A DNA stretch of 43,095 nucleotides from Bacillus sp. ISL-37 (GTDB lineage: Bacteria; Bacillota; Bacilli; Bacillales; Cytobacillaceae), in NCBI RefSeq assembly GCF_018613315.1, contig NZ_JAGGQL010000029.1, positions 98,426-141,520 of the forward strand. Direction: 5' to 3'. A program made the translations under genes and the position numbers. Below are positions 8,446 through 16,517 of this stretch, one piece after another. Numbering within the stretch: the stretch's first letter is position 1; every line of letters begins with the position of its first letter. The notes beneath the pieces were generated by a model that had not been told where the DNA came from, ran no database searches, and saw only the letters and a program-made list of their open reading frames with translations.

Positions 8446-8673
8446 ATAAAATCACCCGAGTTTCCGTATGTAATATGAACCTATTCTTCCTCTAAATCTC
8501 ATTCATATGTAAATGGTTCCCTCAGGCAACGGTTAAAAAACAGTAATGTGAATAATTCTTCCATCTGAATAAAAACTGGCAGTGGCAGGAGTCGTTTAAT
8601 TGGAACATGTGACGATCGGAAATTTTTGATATAAACTTCTGACTTGCTTTTACTTGGATTTGACTCTTAATAA

Positions 8674-8706
8674 GTAAAGAAGACTGAATCACTAGGATCC
8701 AGTCTT
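8674..8706. terminator. terminator downstream of the MFS gene
   Basis: AAGACTG and CAGTCTT arms enclose a GATC-containing loop, with T runs on the plus-strand side and CTTT on the minus side. It lies 15-45 bases past the minus-strand MFS stop. Confidence 0.65.
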
Positions 8707-8720
8707 TTTCCGTTTTATTT

Positions 8721-9935
8721 TTAAAAAGTATCTCTAACGAACTGGGGATTGCGCTGCATCGAGGCAAACAGGACAAATCCGCTCACCAGCAGGAGTCCGC
8801 TTGTCAGTACGAATACCGAGGTGAAACCAAAGTATCCCGCAAGGAAACCGCCAAGCACTGGACCGACAATGTTTCCGAAGAAACGGAGACTCGTGTTGTA
8901 GCCGAGTACTTCTCCCTGCATGGCAACAGGTGCTTCCTGCCTGATATAAGCCACCCTGACAGGGATGATGCCGCCAATGGTGATTCCTAGGAGGAACCTG
9001 ATTAAGACGAGCTGCCAGATGTTACCGACAAAACCGCCAGGCAGATAGATGATCGCTGATAAAAACAGGAGTACGACAAGTATTTTAATATAGCCAACCC
9101 GGTCGGCAATTTGGCCCCATTTCCGGGCCATTAACAAATTGCCAAGCCCCGCTGCCGAAAAGGCGATTCCAGAAAAGAATGCCAGGTTTTCCGGACCATG
9201 CAGCTCTCCCACATATAGTGAAAGGATTGGCTGGATACTGAAATGAGCAATCTGCACAAGCATCGACATGAGCAGGACATTGACCATGATTGGATTTTTA
9301 AAAATATGCTGAAGAACCTCTTTGCGGCTGTAATTTGTTTTTGTTCCTTTCTTGATATCGACTCTGTACTCCATGACAAAGAATACGAGCAGACCAGAAA
9401 GGACGATGAATGCTGAGGTTGATTGGAAGGTTGTCGCATATCCTAAGGTGTCAGCAAGAACCCCGCCAAGCATTGGGCCGAGCAATGAGCCTGTAATACT
9501 GCCTGTCTGCAGTGTTCCTAATACTTTGCCTGCTTCTTCCTTCGAAGTTTGCGTTGAAATAAGCGCCTGTGATACAGGAATGAAGCCAGAGAATAATCCC
9601 ATGAACATTCTCAGTAAAAATAACTCCCACACCGAAGTTGCAAATCCTAATAGAAAGACGGCTAAGCCCATCCCGATTCCCATAAAAATCAGGATTCTCT
9701 TGCGTCCGAACCGGTCGCCCATTCTTCCAATTACAGGTGAAAATAGAAAGGCAGTTACGAACGTAATACTGAACGTCAGGCCTGACCAGTTTTGGACATA
9801 CCTTTCTGAAAAGTCGCCAAAAGTTTCGATGTACAATGAGAGAAAAGGCATTACCATTGTCATGCTGCCGGCAATGAAGAAATTTGCGAACCACATGATC
9901 ATCAAGTTGCGTTTCGCCTTTTGCTGCTGGGTCAT
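8721..9935 (-). CDS. MdtG-like MFS efflux transporter
   Basis: 404 residues from ATG 9935. An upstream in-frame TTG at 10022 lies in an inverted repeat and is rejected. Twelve membrane helices are predicted, with the MFS signature GRMGDRFGRKR after helix 2 and LGTLQTGSITGSLLGPMLGG in helix 5 as in drug:H+ antiporters. The overall pattern (SGLTFSITF, SQALISTQ, NTSLRFFGNIVGP) resembles E. coli MdtG. It probably exports drugs or metabolites, using proton influx. The ribosome binding site is modest (GAAGTG 8 bases upstream). It lies 100 bases downstream of the co-oriented VOC gene but has its own promoter and palindrome, so it may be transcribed separately. The substrate is not predictable. Confidence 0.9.
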   Translation of the reverse strand: MTQQQKAKRNLMIMWFANFFIAGSMTMVMPFLSLYIETFGDFSERYVQNWSGLTFSITFVTAFLFSPVIGRMGDRFGRKRILIFMGIGMGLAVFLLGFATSVWELFLLRMFMGLFSGFIPVSQALISTQTSKEEAGKVLGTLQTGSITGSLLGPMLGGVLADTLGYATTFQSTSAFIVLSGLLVFFVMEYRVDIKKGTKTNYSRKEVLQHIFKNPIMVNVLLMSMLVQIAHFSIQPILSLYVGELHGPENLAFFSGIAFSAAGLGNLLMARKWGQIADRVGYIKILVVLLFLSAIIYLPGGFVGNIWQLVLIRFLLGITIGGIIPVRVAYIRQEAPVAMQGEVLGYNTSLRFFGNIVGPVLGGFLAGYFGFTSVFVLTSGLLLVSGFVLFASMQRNPQFVRDTF

Positions 9936-9997
9936 TCCATCAACACTTCTTTCTCGGAACGAATATTTCGCTTTTCTAAATATTGTACCAAATTTTT

Positions 9998-10020
9998 GCT
10001 CGATTGAAAACCAATCGAGC
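9998..10020 (-). promoter_or_regulatory. palindromic operator candidate at the MFS promoter
   Basis: GCTCGATTG (9998-10006) and CAATCGAGC (10012-10020) form perfect 9-bp arms around 5 bases. No T run follows on either strand, so a terminator is unlikely. On the minus strand a TACAAT -10 begins 17 bases after TTTTCA, which lies inside the palindrome, so a repressor here would block the -35 region. The repressor is not identified. Confidence 0.55.
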
Positions 10021-10037
10021 AAGCAGAGACCACTACT

Positions 10038-10412
10038 TTAGCTTTTTACCCATTCGAGCAATTCAATTCTATTCCCAAATGGATCATGGACATAAATCCT
10101 ATTCGCACCTGGAAGCTTGTCATCTACAATAAAATCAATCCCTGAAACCGATAAATGCTGTTTCAATTCCTCAATATCCTCAATTTCAAACGCTGGATGC
10201 GCTTTGCGTGCAGGTACAAATGGTTCCTCAATCCCGATATGAATTTGACAATTTCCATACTGGAACCATGCTCCGCCTCGCATTTTCAACTCTGCCGGCT
10301 TTTCGATTTCTTCAAAACCCAATACGTCTCCGAAAAATCTCCTGGCCTGCTCTTCTGATCCCTTAGGTGCTGCCAGCTGAACATGATCAATTGCTTTAAA
10401 TTTAAATGCCAT
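10038..10412 (-). CDS. VOC (glyoxalase/dioxygenase fold) family protein
   Basis: 124 residues, the length of a single VOC module with two beta-alpha-beta-beta-beta halves. Likely metal ligands are His10 (AIDHVQ), His58 (CQIHIG) and the Glu of NRIELLE near 118. The C-terminal IYVHDPFGNRIELLE is the common ending of glyoxalase-like proteins. The ATG at 10412 follows a GGGAGGGG site. These small enzymes act on diverse electrophiles (methylglyoxal, antibiotics, ring-cleavage substrates); nothing here fixes the substrate. Co-orientation with the efflux gene could suggest a detoxification pairing, but the two are separated by a separate promoter. Confidence 0.88.
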   Translation of the reverse strand: MAFKFKAIDHVQLAAPKGSEEQARRFFGDVLGFEEIEKPAELKMRGGAWFQYGNCQIHIGIEEPFVPARKAHPAFEIEDIEELKQHLSVSGIDFIVDDKLPGANRIYVHDPFGNRIELLEWVKS

Positions 10413-10583
10413 ATGCAGTCCCCTCCCTAGTAAAATCTTAATCTAAAAGGAAACATAAGGAAATAACAAGGAATGAATCTCTAAATATAAGTTTTTCTTA
10501 TCAATGTAAAAAGTAATACAAGCCTGTCTGAATACATATAAATTATTAAAGTTTGCACGTTTTTAAAAGAGGGGGCAATCGGA

Positions 10584-11405
10584 ATGAAAAAAAGATTTCT
10601 TGGTATCGCGATGATGGCAATCATGGCGCTTATAGTGTCGGCATGCGGTACAAGCAATTCAGGAGGAACAGGATCCGAAGATGAAAAGAAGGAGCTAAGG
10701 GTGGTCACGGACGCAGCGTATGCGCCATTTGAGTACATGGAAGGGGACAAGATTGTTGGTTTCGATATTGACTTTCTAAAAGCTGCCGCGAAGGAAGCCG
10801 GGTATGAGCTGAAGATCGAGAATGTCGGCTGGGATCCGATTTTTGTTGAGATCAAGAGCAAGCGAGCTGATCTGGCTGTATCATCGATCTCAATCAATGA
10901 TGAGCGCAAACAGACCTATGATTTTTCTTTGCCATATTTCTTATCCACCAATAAAATCCTTGTCCGTGAAGACAGTGATATTAAAAGCGCTGCTGATCTA
11001 AAAGGCAAGGTAGTGGCGGTCCAAAATGGCACAACCGGGCAAGCAGCGATGGATAAGCTCCTCGGCAAGAATAACGAGGATATCAAAAAATTTGATAATA
11101 ACAACCTGGCAATCATGGAAATGCTCTCGGGCGGTGCAGATGCAGTTGTTGCGGATAACGGTGTTGTCGAAGTATATGCAAAAAATAACCCAAAAGAAAA
11201 ACTGAAGGTCATTGAAGACAGCGGCAGCTTCGAGGCGGAATACTATGGAATCCTGTTCCCGAAAGGCACAGATCTGAAGGCAGACTTCGATAAAGCAATC
11301 AAGAAAATCGTCGAGAATGGAACGTATGAAAAAATCTATCAAGAATGGTTCGGCCAGGAGCCAAACATGGAAATGCTGAAGGCGGAACAAGAAGCATCAG
11401 AGTAA
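10584..11405 (+). CDS. polar amino-acid ABC transporter substrate-binding lipoprotein
   Basis: 273 residues; lipoprotein signal MKKRFLGIAMM... with lipobox VSAC and Cys21. The SBP_bac_3 family pattern is clear: VVTDAAYAPFEYMEGDKIVGFDIDF near 41, then DLAVSSISINDERKQTYDFS, then DLKGKVVAVQNGTTGQ. The start follows GAGGGGGCAA. Together with the downstream permease and ATPase it forms an importer of the ArtPQ(R)/GlnHPQ class for polar amino acids; the specific amino acid cannot be assigned. A terminator right after the stop separates it from the permease, suggesting more binding protein than membrane components is made. Confidence 0.92.
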   Translation: MKKRFLGIAMMAIMALIVSACGTSNSGGTGSEDEKKELRVVTDAAYAPFEYMEGDKIVGFDIDFLKAAAKEAGYELKIENVGWDPIFVEIKSKRADLAVSSISINDERKQTYDFSLPYFLSTNKILVREDSDIKSAADLKGKVVAVQNGTTGQAAMDKLLGKNNEDIKKFDNNNLAIMEMLSGGADAVVADNGVVEVYAKNNPKEKLKVIEDSGSFEAEYYGILFPKGTDLKADFDKAIKKIVENGTYEKIYQEWFGQEPNMEMLKAEQEASE

Positions 11406-11432
11406 TTTCATGTAAACAATTAATCATCGAAG

Positions 11433-11470
11433 ATGCGTAACACTTAAAAACAGCGTTACGCATTTTTTTG
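11433..11470 (+). terminator. intra-operon terminator after the binding-protein gene
   Basis: ATGCGTAAC (11433-11441) pairs perfectly with GTTACGCAT (11455-11463), followed by seven T residues. Lying between the binding-protein and permease genes, it probably limits read-through into the latter. Confidence 0.88.
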
Positions 11471-11474
11471 TAGA

Positions 11475-11580
11475 GCTCTTTTCGTAAACTTTGTTCCTTT
11501 CACAGACAAAGTAAAAACCGGCACTTGGGTTTTTACGATTCATAATGCATTTTTGGTTCAGAAGTCACATCGAAAAGAGC
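11475..11580. repeat. folded intergenic element (closed stem plus two hairpins)
   Basis: GCTCTTTTCG (11475-11484) and CGAAAAGAGC (11571-11580) form perfect 10-bp ends. Inside are two hairpins: ACTTTGT (11488-11494) with ACAAAGT (11506-11512), and GTAAAAACC (11511-11519) with GGTTTTTAC (11528-11536). The fold is a closed multi-branch structure about 106 nt long. It lies just after the terminator and about 100 bases before the permease. It may be a small mobile palindromic repeat or an RNA element. No second copy was found in the window. Confidence 0.6.
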
Positions 11581-11683
11581 CGATTCCTTTTAGATGCAAG
11601 AAATGTTCGAAAAGCAACAATCAATGTGATTATAAACTTCATCAAAATCTAGTCCCAGGCCTGGGGGTTTTGGAGGGCAAGCT

Positions 11684-12340
11684 ATGGATTTTCGTTTTGA
11701 TATTATTATTGAATATACTCCTTATCTAATAAAAGGCACGCTGCTGACAATCGGGCTATCATTTGCCGGGATCTTAATTGGGACAATCCTCGGCCTGTTC
11801 ATCGGTCTCGGGAAGATCCAGCGACGAAAAATGCTGACCTGGCCATTTATCTGGTATATCACTTTCTTCCGGGGAACCCCGTTATTTGTACAAATTCTGC
11901 TGATTCATTTTGGTGTTGTTCCTATGCTCATTGGGGAGACAAACGGGATTGTCGCGACAATCGTCGCCCTGTCCCTAAATGCGGCAGCATATATCGCCGA
12001 GATTTTCAGGGCTGGAATCCAATCGATCGACCGTGGGCAGATGGAAGCAGCCCGCTCACTAGGGATGACTCATGTCCAGGCTATGAGGTATGTCATTTTA
12101 CCTCAGGCATTCAAGCGGATGATCCCGCCTTTGGGTAATGAGTTCATCGTGCTTATTAAGGAATCATCACTAGCGGCGATTGTCGCAACTCCAGAAATCA
12201 TGTACTGGGGCCGGGCGATGGCAGGTCAGTATTATCGGGTATGGGAGCCATATCTCACCGCAGCAGTCATTTATCTCATCCTGACACTTTCGCTTAGCTT
12301 TTTATTAAATCTCCTTGAAAGAAGGCTGAAAACAGAATGA
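11684..12340 (+). CDS. polar amino-acid ABC transporter permease
   Basis: 218 residues with five or so membrane helices and the HisM/GlnP-family cytoplasmic EAA loop, [22 protein letters not shown] near 124-145, which docks onto the ATPase. The N-terminal [14 protein letters not shown] stretch is typical of this family. The length matches single-permease systems such as ArtQ. The start follows TGGAGGG, and the stop overlaps the ATPase start (ATGA), indicating translational coupling. It probably works as a homodimer with the upstream lipoprotein. Confidence 0.94.
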   Translation: MDFRFDIIIEYTPYLIKGTLLTIGLSFAGILIGTILGLFIGLGKIQRRKMLTWPFIWYITFFRGTPLFVQILLIHFGVVPMLIGETNGIVATIVALSLNAAAYIAEIFRAGIQSIDRGQMEAARSLGMTHVQAMRYVILPQAFKRMIPPLGNEFIVLIKESSLAAIVATPEIMYWGRAMAGQYYRVWEPYLTAAVIYLILTLSLSFLLNLLERRLKTE

Positions 12341-13059
12341 TCAAAGTCGCTAATTTGCAAAAATCATTTGGCAGCAACAAGGTGTTGAATGGAATAAATG
12401 TTGAGGTCCAGCCACAGGAGGTTGTAGTGGTGATCGGTCCGTCTGGTTCCGGCAAATCCACCTTCCTCCGCTGCATAAACCTGCTCGAAACAATTACAGA
12501 CGGACATGTGCTAATCGAAGATATTGACATTACTGATAAGGGTTCGGATATCAACAAGGTGCGCGAAGAGGTCGGGATGGTATTCCAGCACTTCAACCTT
12601 TTCCCTCATAAGACAGTGATTGAAAATATCATGCTGGCACCGCTCAAAGTACGAGGTACTCCGGAACAGCAGGCAAGGGCAAAAGGAATGGAGCTACTGA
12701 AAAAGGTAGGACTCGAGGACAAAGCCGAAGCCTACCCGGACTCACTTTCCGGCGGGCAAAAGCAGCGGGTGGCGATCGCCCGTGCCCTTGCGATGGAGCC
12801 AAAAATCATGCTGTTCGATGAACCAACCTCAGCCCTCGATCCGGAAATGGTCGGGGAAGTATTAGAGGTAATCAAACAACTTGCGCGCGAAGGGATGACG
12901 ATGGTCGTCGTCACCCACGAAATGGGCTTTGCCCGCGAAGTCGGTGACCGTGTCATTTTCATGGATGGGGGATTGATCGTGGAAGAAAATAAGCCAGATG
13001 AAATATTCGAAAACCCACAGCATGAGCGGACGAAAGCTTTTTTGAGCAAGGTATTGTAA
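12337..13059 (+). CDS. polar amino-acid ABC transporter ATP-binding protein
   Basis: 240 residues, the exact size class of GlnQ/ArtR ATPases. Walker [10 protein letters not shown] at ~34-42, Q-loop [12 protein letters not shown], signature [17 protein letters not shown], Walker [15 protein letters not shown] and switch His in [13 protein letters not shown] are all intact. It overlaps the permease stop by 4 bases. It energises uptake by the preceding permease. A terminator follows 18 bases after the stop. It resembles B. subtilis ArtR (YqiZ) closely in motif order, but the binding protein is less clearly ArtP, so no gene symbol is assigned. Confidence 0.95.
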   Translation: MIKVANLQKSFGSNKVLNGINVEVQPQEVVVVIGPSGSGKSTFLRCINLLETITDGHVLIEDIDITDKGSDINKVREEVGMVFQHFNLFPHKTVIENIMLAPLKVRGTPEQQARAKGMELLKKVGLEDKAEAYPDSLSGGQKQRVAIARALAMEPKIMLFDEPTSALDPEMVGEVLEVIKQLAREGMTMVVVTHEMGFAREVGDRVIFMDGGLIVEENKPDEIFENPQHERTKAFLSKVL

Positions 13060-13076
13060 GGTTATATAGACTTATG

Positions 13077-13112
13077 GGGTAACTGCTTAATTGAGCGGTT
13101 TCCCTTTTTTTA
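13077..13112 (+). terminator. terminator of the amino-acid ABC operon
   Basis: GGGTAACTGCT pairs with AGCGGTTTCCC (one mismatch and one GU) around TTAATTG or similar, followed by TTTTTTTAT. Confidence 0.75.
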
Positions 13113-13135
13113 TGATAAGGCCTATTCGGTGAAAT

Positions 13136-13169
13136 CGGGAATATATTGAGGGAAACCGGCAATATATTG
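13136..13169. repeat. two-unit 21-bp repeat
   Basis: CGGGAATATATTG at 13136 and CGGCAATATATTG at 13157 are exactly 21 bp apart, the same period as the arrays elsewhere but with a different core. With only two units it could be chance. Confidence 0.5.
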
Positions 13170-13213
13170 TCCAAAAGCCCATTTTTATAAAAATTTTCAA
13201 CTGCACTATTGCT

Positions 13214-13263
13214 AAAACTAATGGTATTAGGTTAATATAAAACTAACGATATTAGTTTTATAT
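13214..13263 (+). promoter_or_regulatory. two operator-like palindromes before the MBL-TetR operon
   Basis: Site 2 has perfect 12-bp arms: ATATAAAACTAA (13235-13246) and TTAGTTTTATAT (13252-13263) around 5 bases. Site 1 at 13214-13234 (AAAACTAAT-GGT-ATTAGGTTA) is a weaker copy of the same half-site. Centres are about 25 bp apart. The pair covers the likely promoter, and site 2 ends just before the GGAGG ribosome binding site. The TetR protein encoded second in the operon is the obvious candidate binder. Confidence 0.75.
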
Positions 13264-13277
13264 GGAGGTTCACTAAA

Positions 13278-13985
13278 ATGAGAGTAATCAAAGAGGGGTT
13301 TTTATATCAGCTGACGTTCATGCCAAGGTTTTTTCCTGTGAATTGTTATTTTATCGAGGAGGAGGATGGGCTGACTTTAATTGATGCGGCACTTCCGAAC
13401 AGTGCGAAGCCCATTCTGCAGGCAGCTGAAAAAATCGGAAAACAAATCAAGAGGATTATTTTGACACATGCTCACAGCGACCATATTGGTGCGCTTGATG
13501 AACTGAAAGACAAACTGGGTGTTCCGGTTTATATTTCTGCCCGTGATTCCCGCCTTTTAGCTGGTGATACCTCTCTTGACTCAACTGAACCCAAGACACC
13601 TATTCGTGGCGGCGTACCAAAGAACATCAAAACAAGACCGGATATCCTTATAAAGGAAGGGGATCATATCGGTTCTTTGCTGGCAATTTCAACTTCGGGG
13701 CACACACCAGGATCAATGTCATTCCTTGACCAGAGAACCAATACGCTGATTGCGGGTGATGCCTTCCAGACCAGGGGCGGCACAGCCGTATCTGGGGTGA
13801 CAATCCCATGGTTTCCTTTTCCGGCGATGGCGACATGGAACAAAGAAACAGCCTTGCAAAGCGCCCGGAAAATTCATGAGTTAAAACCAAGCCTGCTGGC
13901 TGTTGGTCACGGTGAATTACTTCGAAACCCTGGCACACTTATTGAAAAAGCAATCCAAAAAGCTGATGCAAATTTTACAAAATAA
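13278..13985 (+). CDS. MBL-fold metallo-hydrolase
   Basis: 235 residues with the metallo-beta-lactamase fold motif THAHSDHIG (His64, His66, Asp68, His69), then TSGHTPGSMSF, LIAGDAF and a C-terminal AVGHGELL, giving a full two-metal ligand set. No signal peptide is visible, so it is cytoplasmic. It is most like the glyoxalase-II/YflN group of hydrolases; the substrate is unknown. The start follows GGAGGT. A TetR gene follows after 14 bases, and operator-like palindromes lie upstream, suggesting induction by a small molecule the enzyme acts upon. Confidence 0.9.
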   Translation: MRVIKEGFLYQLTFMPRFFPVNCYFIEEEDGLTLIDAALPNSAKPILQAAEKIGKQIKRIILTHAHSDHIGALDELKDKLGVPVYISARDSRLLAGDTSLDSTEPKTPIRGGVPKNIKTRPDILIKEGDHIGSLLAISTSGHTPGSMSFLDQRTNTLIAGDAFQTRGGTAVSGVTIPWFPFPAMATWNKETALQSARKIHELKPSLLAVGHGELLRNPGTLIEKAIQKADANFTK

Positions 13986-13999
13986 AGGAGTATGAAAAC

Positions 14000-14566
14000 A
14001 TGCCAAGACCGAAAATTGCGCTTGATAAGAATACGATCATGATTGCAGCTGCGGAGCTTGCAAATGAGCATGGAAATGACCATGTAACGCTTGCTATGCT
14101 GGCAAAAAAACTTAGCATTAAACCGCCATCATTATACAATCACTTTGACGGTCTGCCGGGAATCAAAAGAGAGCTGGCTATTTATTCACTTGAAAAACTG
14201 TACAGTAGTTTGGCGAAGGAAGTGGAAGGAAAGTCACAAGGGGATGAAGCCATCATGGCCTTAAGCCGGGCGTATTTAACCTTTGCAAGAAGAAATCCGG
14301 GACTGTACGAGTTCGCGTTAGCAGCCCCTGACCCTGCAGATGAGACAGTCAATGACGCTGGCAAAAAAATCGTGGGCCTCGTCATTTCAGCCATTCAACC
14401 TTTTGGATTAAAGGAAGAGGAAGCAATCCATGCTGTACGCGGGTTAAGAAGCCTGATGCATGGGTTTGCATCGCTGGAGCAAAAAGGTGGTTTCGGCATG
14501 CCGCTTGATCTGGATGAAAGTTATCAGCTCGCAGTCGCAGCCTTTATCACGGGCTTGAAAAAATAA
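14000..14566 (+). CDS. TetR family repressor with WHG-type C-terminal domain
   Basis: 188 residues. The N-terminal helix-turn-helix is VTLAMLAKKLSIKPPSLYNHF at ~28-48. The C-terminal region ends in RGLRSLMHGFASLE followed by GGFGMPLDLDESY, the TetR_C_33 (WHG) signature. The ribosome binding site is AAGGAG. It is second in the operon with the MBL hydrolase and probably autoregulates through the palindromes at 13214-13263. The inducing ligand is unknown. Confidence 0.92.
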   Translation: MPRPKIALDKNTIMIAAAELANEHGNDHVTLAMLAKKLSIKPPSLYNHFDGLPGIKRELAIYSLEKLYSSLAKEVEGKSQGDEAIMALSRAYLTFARRNPGLYEFALAAPDPADETVNDAGKKIVGLVISAIQPFGLKEEEAIHAVRGLRSLMHGFASLEQKGGFGMPLDLDESYQLAVAAFITGLKK

Positions 14567-14652
14567 AGCGAATTTTCATCTTCTGAAATAGATTCCAAAG
14601 GTACTCATATACATATGTATAGATGCAACTTTGAAAGAACAGGAGGCGCACT

Positions 14653-15843
14653 ATGGATATATATGTGAGAAGAGGAGATTCCTTTTGGTATTTCAGCAAT
14701 TTGTTCAACATCCCTCTCCAGTTGATCATAGATTCCAACCGTGATATCGACCCAAATGCTCTGGATGTGGGGCAGACAGTGAGGATTCCTGGTTTTGCAG
14801 CGGTGGATTACCGGATCCGTGCAGGGGATACGCTTTGGAAAATTGCCCAAAGCAGGAATCTGCAGGTGGATGCACTGCTGCTGGCAAACCGCAATATTAA
14901 CCCAAACGGTTTGTACATCGGACAGATGATCAAGGTCCCGCTGAGAATCACCTGGCGGATTGTCCAAGGTAAAAAGAATTATGATTATGCCTCACTGATG
15001 AGTGATTTGAGACGGTTGGAAAATGTCTATCCGTTCATAAGGGTGCCCTCGATTGGCAACTCTGTTTTAGGTAAAAGCATACCAGAAACATTGATTGGGA
15101 ATGGCAATAAGCGGGTTCATTACAATGGGTCTTTCCATGCGAATGAATGGATCACCACTCCGATCATCATGACTTTCCTGAATGACTATCTGCTGGCGTT
15201 GACGAATAAAGCCTCTATACGAGGCCTGTCCATGCAGAACTATTATGGTCAAACGACATTATCGATTGTTCCTATGGTCAATCCTGATGGTGTTGATCTT
15301 GTGCTTAATGGGCCGCCTGAAGCAGAGCCATGGAATGAAAGAGTAGCAGAATTGAATAGAGGAAGCCTCGATTTCAGCGGATGGAAGGCGAATATCAGAG
15401 GGGTGGACCTGAACGACCAATTCCCGGCAAAATGGGAACTTGAAAAAGAACGTAACCCAAGTCAGCCAGGGCCAAGGGATTATGTAGGGCCCAACCCATT
15501 ATCCGAGCCGGAAGCGGTTGCGATGGCAGAAATGACGAGAAGACGCGACTTTGCCCGGGTTCTGGCTTTCCATACCCAGGGTGAAGTCATATATTGGGGA
15601 TTCGACAACCTTGAGCCGTCCGAAGCAGAGGCAATGGTCAATGAATTTGCCCGGGTGAGCGGTTACCAGCCGGTAAAAACGATTGAGAGTTATGCCGGCT
15701 ATAAGGACTGGTTCATCCAGGATTGGCGACGGCCAGGTTTTACAGTCGAACTTGGTTTCGGGATAAATCCGCTGCCGCTATCGCAATTCGATGAGATTTA
15801 TGAAGAAGCATTGGGGATTTTCCTTGCGGGACTCTATCTATGA
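14653..15843 (+). CDS. LysM-M14 peptidase, gamma-D-glutamyl-L-diamino acid endopeptidase-like (YqgT type)
   Basis: 396 residues: two LysM repeats at ~2-46 and ~51-95 (RAGDTLWKIAQSRNL), then an M14 zinc carboxypeptidase domain. Zinc ligands His162 and Glu165 lie in FHANEW, His307 in AFHTQGE; the catalytic Glu366 lies in FTVELGFG. This is the layout of Bacillus endopeptidase I, which cuts the gamma-D-Glu-diaminopimelate bond of peptidoglycan peptides. There is no signal peptide, as in its sporulating Bacillus relatives, so it may act in the mother cell or on imported muropeptides. The start follows AGGAGGCGC. It is monocistronic with its own terminator. Confidence 0.9.
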   Translation: MDIYVRRGDSFWYFSNLFNIPLQLIIDSNRDIDPNALDVGQTVRIPGFAAVDYRIRAGDTLWKIAQSRNLQVDALLLANRNINPNGLYIGQMIKVPLRITWRIVQGKKNYDYASLMSDLRRLENVYPFIRVPSIGNSVLGKSIPETLIGNGNKRVHYNGSFHANEWITTPIIMTFLNDYLLALTNKASIRGLSMQNYYGQTTLSIVPMVNPDGVDLVLNGPPEAEPWNERVAELNRGSLDFSGWKANIRGVDLNDQFPAKWELEKERNPSQPGPRDYVGPNPLSEPEAVAMAEMTRRRDFARVLAFHTQGEVIYWGFDNLEPSEAEAMVNEFARVSGYQPVKTIESYAGYKDWFIQDWRRPGFTVELGFGINPLPLSQFDEIYEEALGIFLAGLYL

Positions 15844-15848
15844 AAAAG

Positions 15849-15876
15849 AAGATCACCTGAAAAGGTGGTCTTTTTA
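15849..15876 (+). terminator. terminator of the LysM-M14 gene
   Basis: AAGATCACCT and AGGTGGTCTT arms, with GAAA tetraloop and T run, starting 6 bases after the stop. Confidence 0.9.
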
Positions 15877-15925
15877 AATTGTATTTATATGGTAAAATTG
15901 AAAGAGTACGAGAGGGGGGAGTTAA

Positions 15926-16354
15926 TTGACTTATACAGGAAATATATCCAAAGATATTTTGTGGAGTATCATTATCATGAGCGTATTTATCCTGCCTAAT
16001 TTAAGCTGGATGGTCCGGGTTTCAATTACTCTTGCTGTGCTGGTAATTACTTTGTATCAAGTCCAATTAACGATTACCTCAGATTACCTTGAATATAAAA
16101 TTAAACTCTTTAAATTTACAATTTACCGTAAACTGCTGACTCCGGATAAAATCAAAAAAATAAAATTCGGCCGGATTGGCTGGTCGACGAAGAATGCAGT
16201 CGTGAAGGTAAGAAGAGGCTTCAATTTTAGTGTTGCGCAATTTTATAGCACACAGCTGATAGCTGAACTTGAAGAATTTGCTTTGGAGAATAATATTGAG
16301 GTTCAAAAAACGAAGGATTATCTGCTTCTAGAAAAATACTATTCTCATAACTAA
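15926..16354 (+). CDS. small membrane protein with PH-like domain
   Basis: 142 residues from a TTG start at 15926 with AGAGGGGGGAG upstream. Two hydrophobic helices occupy ~10-48; the rest is a beta-rich basic domain (TITSDYLEYKIKLFKF..., KIKKIKFGRIGWSTKN, AVVKVRRG) like the bacterial PH/YdbT-type domains that follow paired helices. The same pattern occurs in EbsA-like proteins. No catalytic motif. Monocistronic with a terminator. Function unknown. Confidence 0.75.
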   Translation: MTYTGNISKDILWSIIIMSVFILPNLSWMVRVSITLAVLVITLYQVQLTITSDYLEYKIKLFKFTIYRKLLTPDKIKKIKFGRIGWSTKNAVVKVRRGFNFSVAQFYSTQLIAELEEFALENNIEVQKTKDYLLLEKYYSHN

Positions 16355-16355
16355 C

Positions 16356-16385
16356 AAAAGCATCGGACAAGGGCCGATGCTTTTA
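16356..16385 (+). terminator. terminator after the small membrane protein
   Basis: AAAAGCATCGG (16356-16366) pairs perfectly with CCGATGCTTTT (16374-16384). It can also serve the convergent M14 gene, whose original stop is at 16392. Confidence 0.9.
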
Positions 16386-16391
16386 TCATGT

Positions 16392-16517
16392 TTATTTCTC
16401 AAAAATACTGTTGGAAAGAAGTCGGAACAGATAATCGGTATGATCGCGGAAACCAGCTTCGAGGCCGATCATTGTAACGTCCTTATCCTGTTCTTTCACG
16501 ATGACTGCCTTACCCTT
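16392..16517 (-). pseudogene. orphaned C-terminus of the M14 carboxypeptidase
   Basis: In the frame one base off from the upstream ORF, a 41-residue continuation begins KGKAVIVKEQDKDVTMIG and ends SNSIFEK before a TAA at 16392. It directly continues the sense of the upstream protein (NNGEA / KGKAVIV). One missing base between 16517 and 16520, such as one A in a CAAAGGG run, would explain the break. It may be real or a sequencing error. Confidence 0.75.

Noticed and set aside
8446-8673. Extra gene or RNA between the FNT and MFS genes
   Set aside because: Only short frames without ribosome binding sites and no strong fold apart from the MFS terminator; nothing supportable was found.
9352-10041. 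Plus-strand 229-codon open frame opposite the MFS gene
   Set aside because: Lacks a ribosome binding site and family features; the minus-strand MFS exporter is clear and covers the region.
10530-10570. ArgR/AhrC box before the amino-acid binding protein
   Set aside because: CTGAATACATATAAATTATT only loosely resembles an ARG box in very AT-rich DNA; not enough to claim regulation or arginine specificity.
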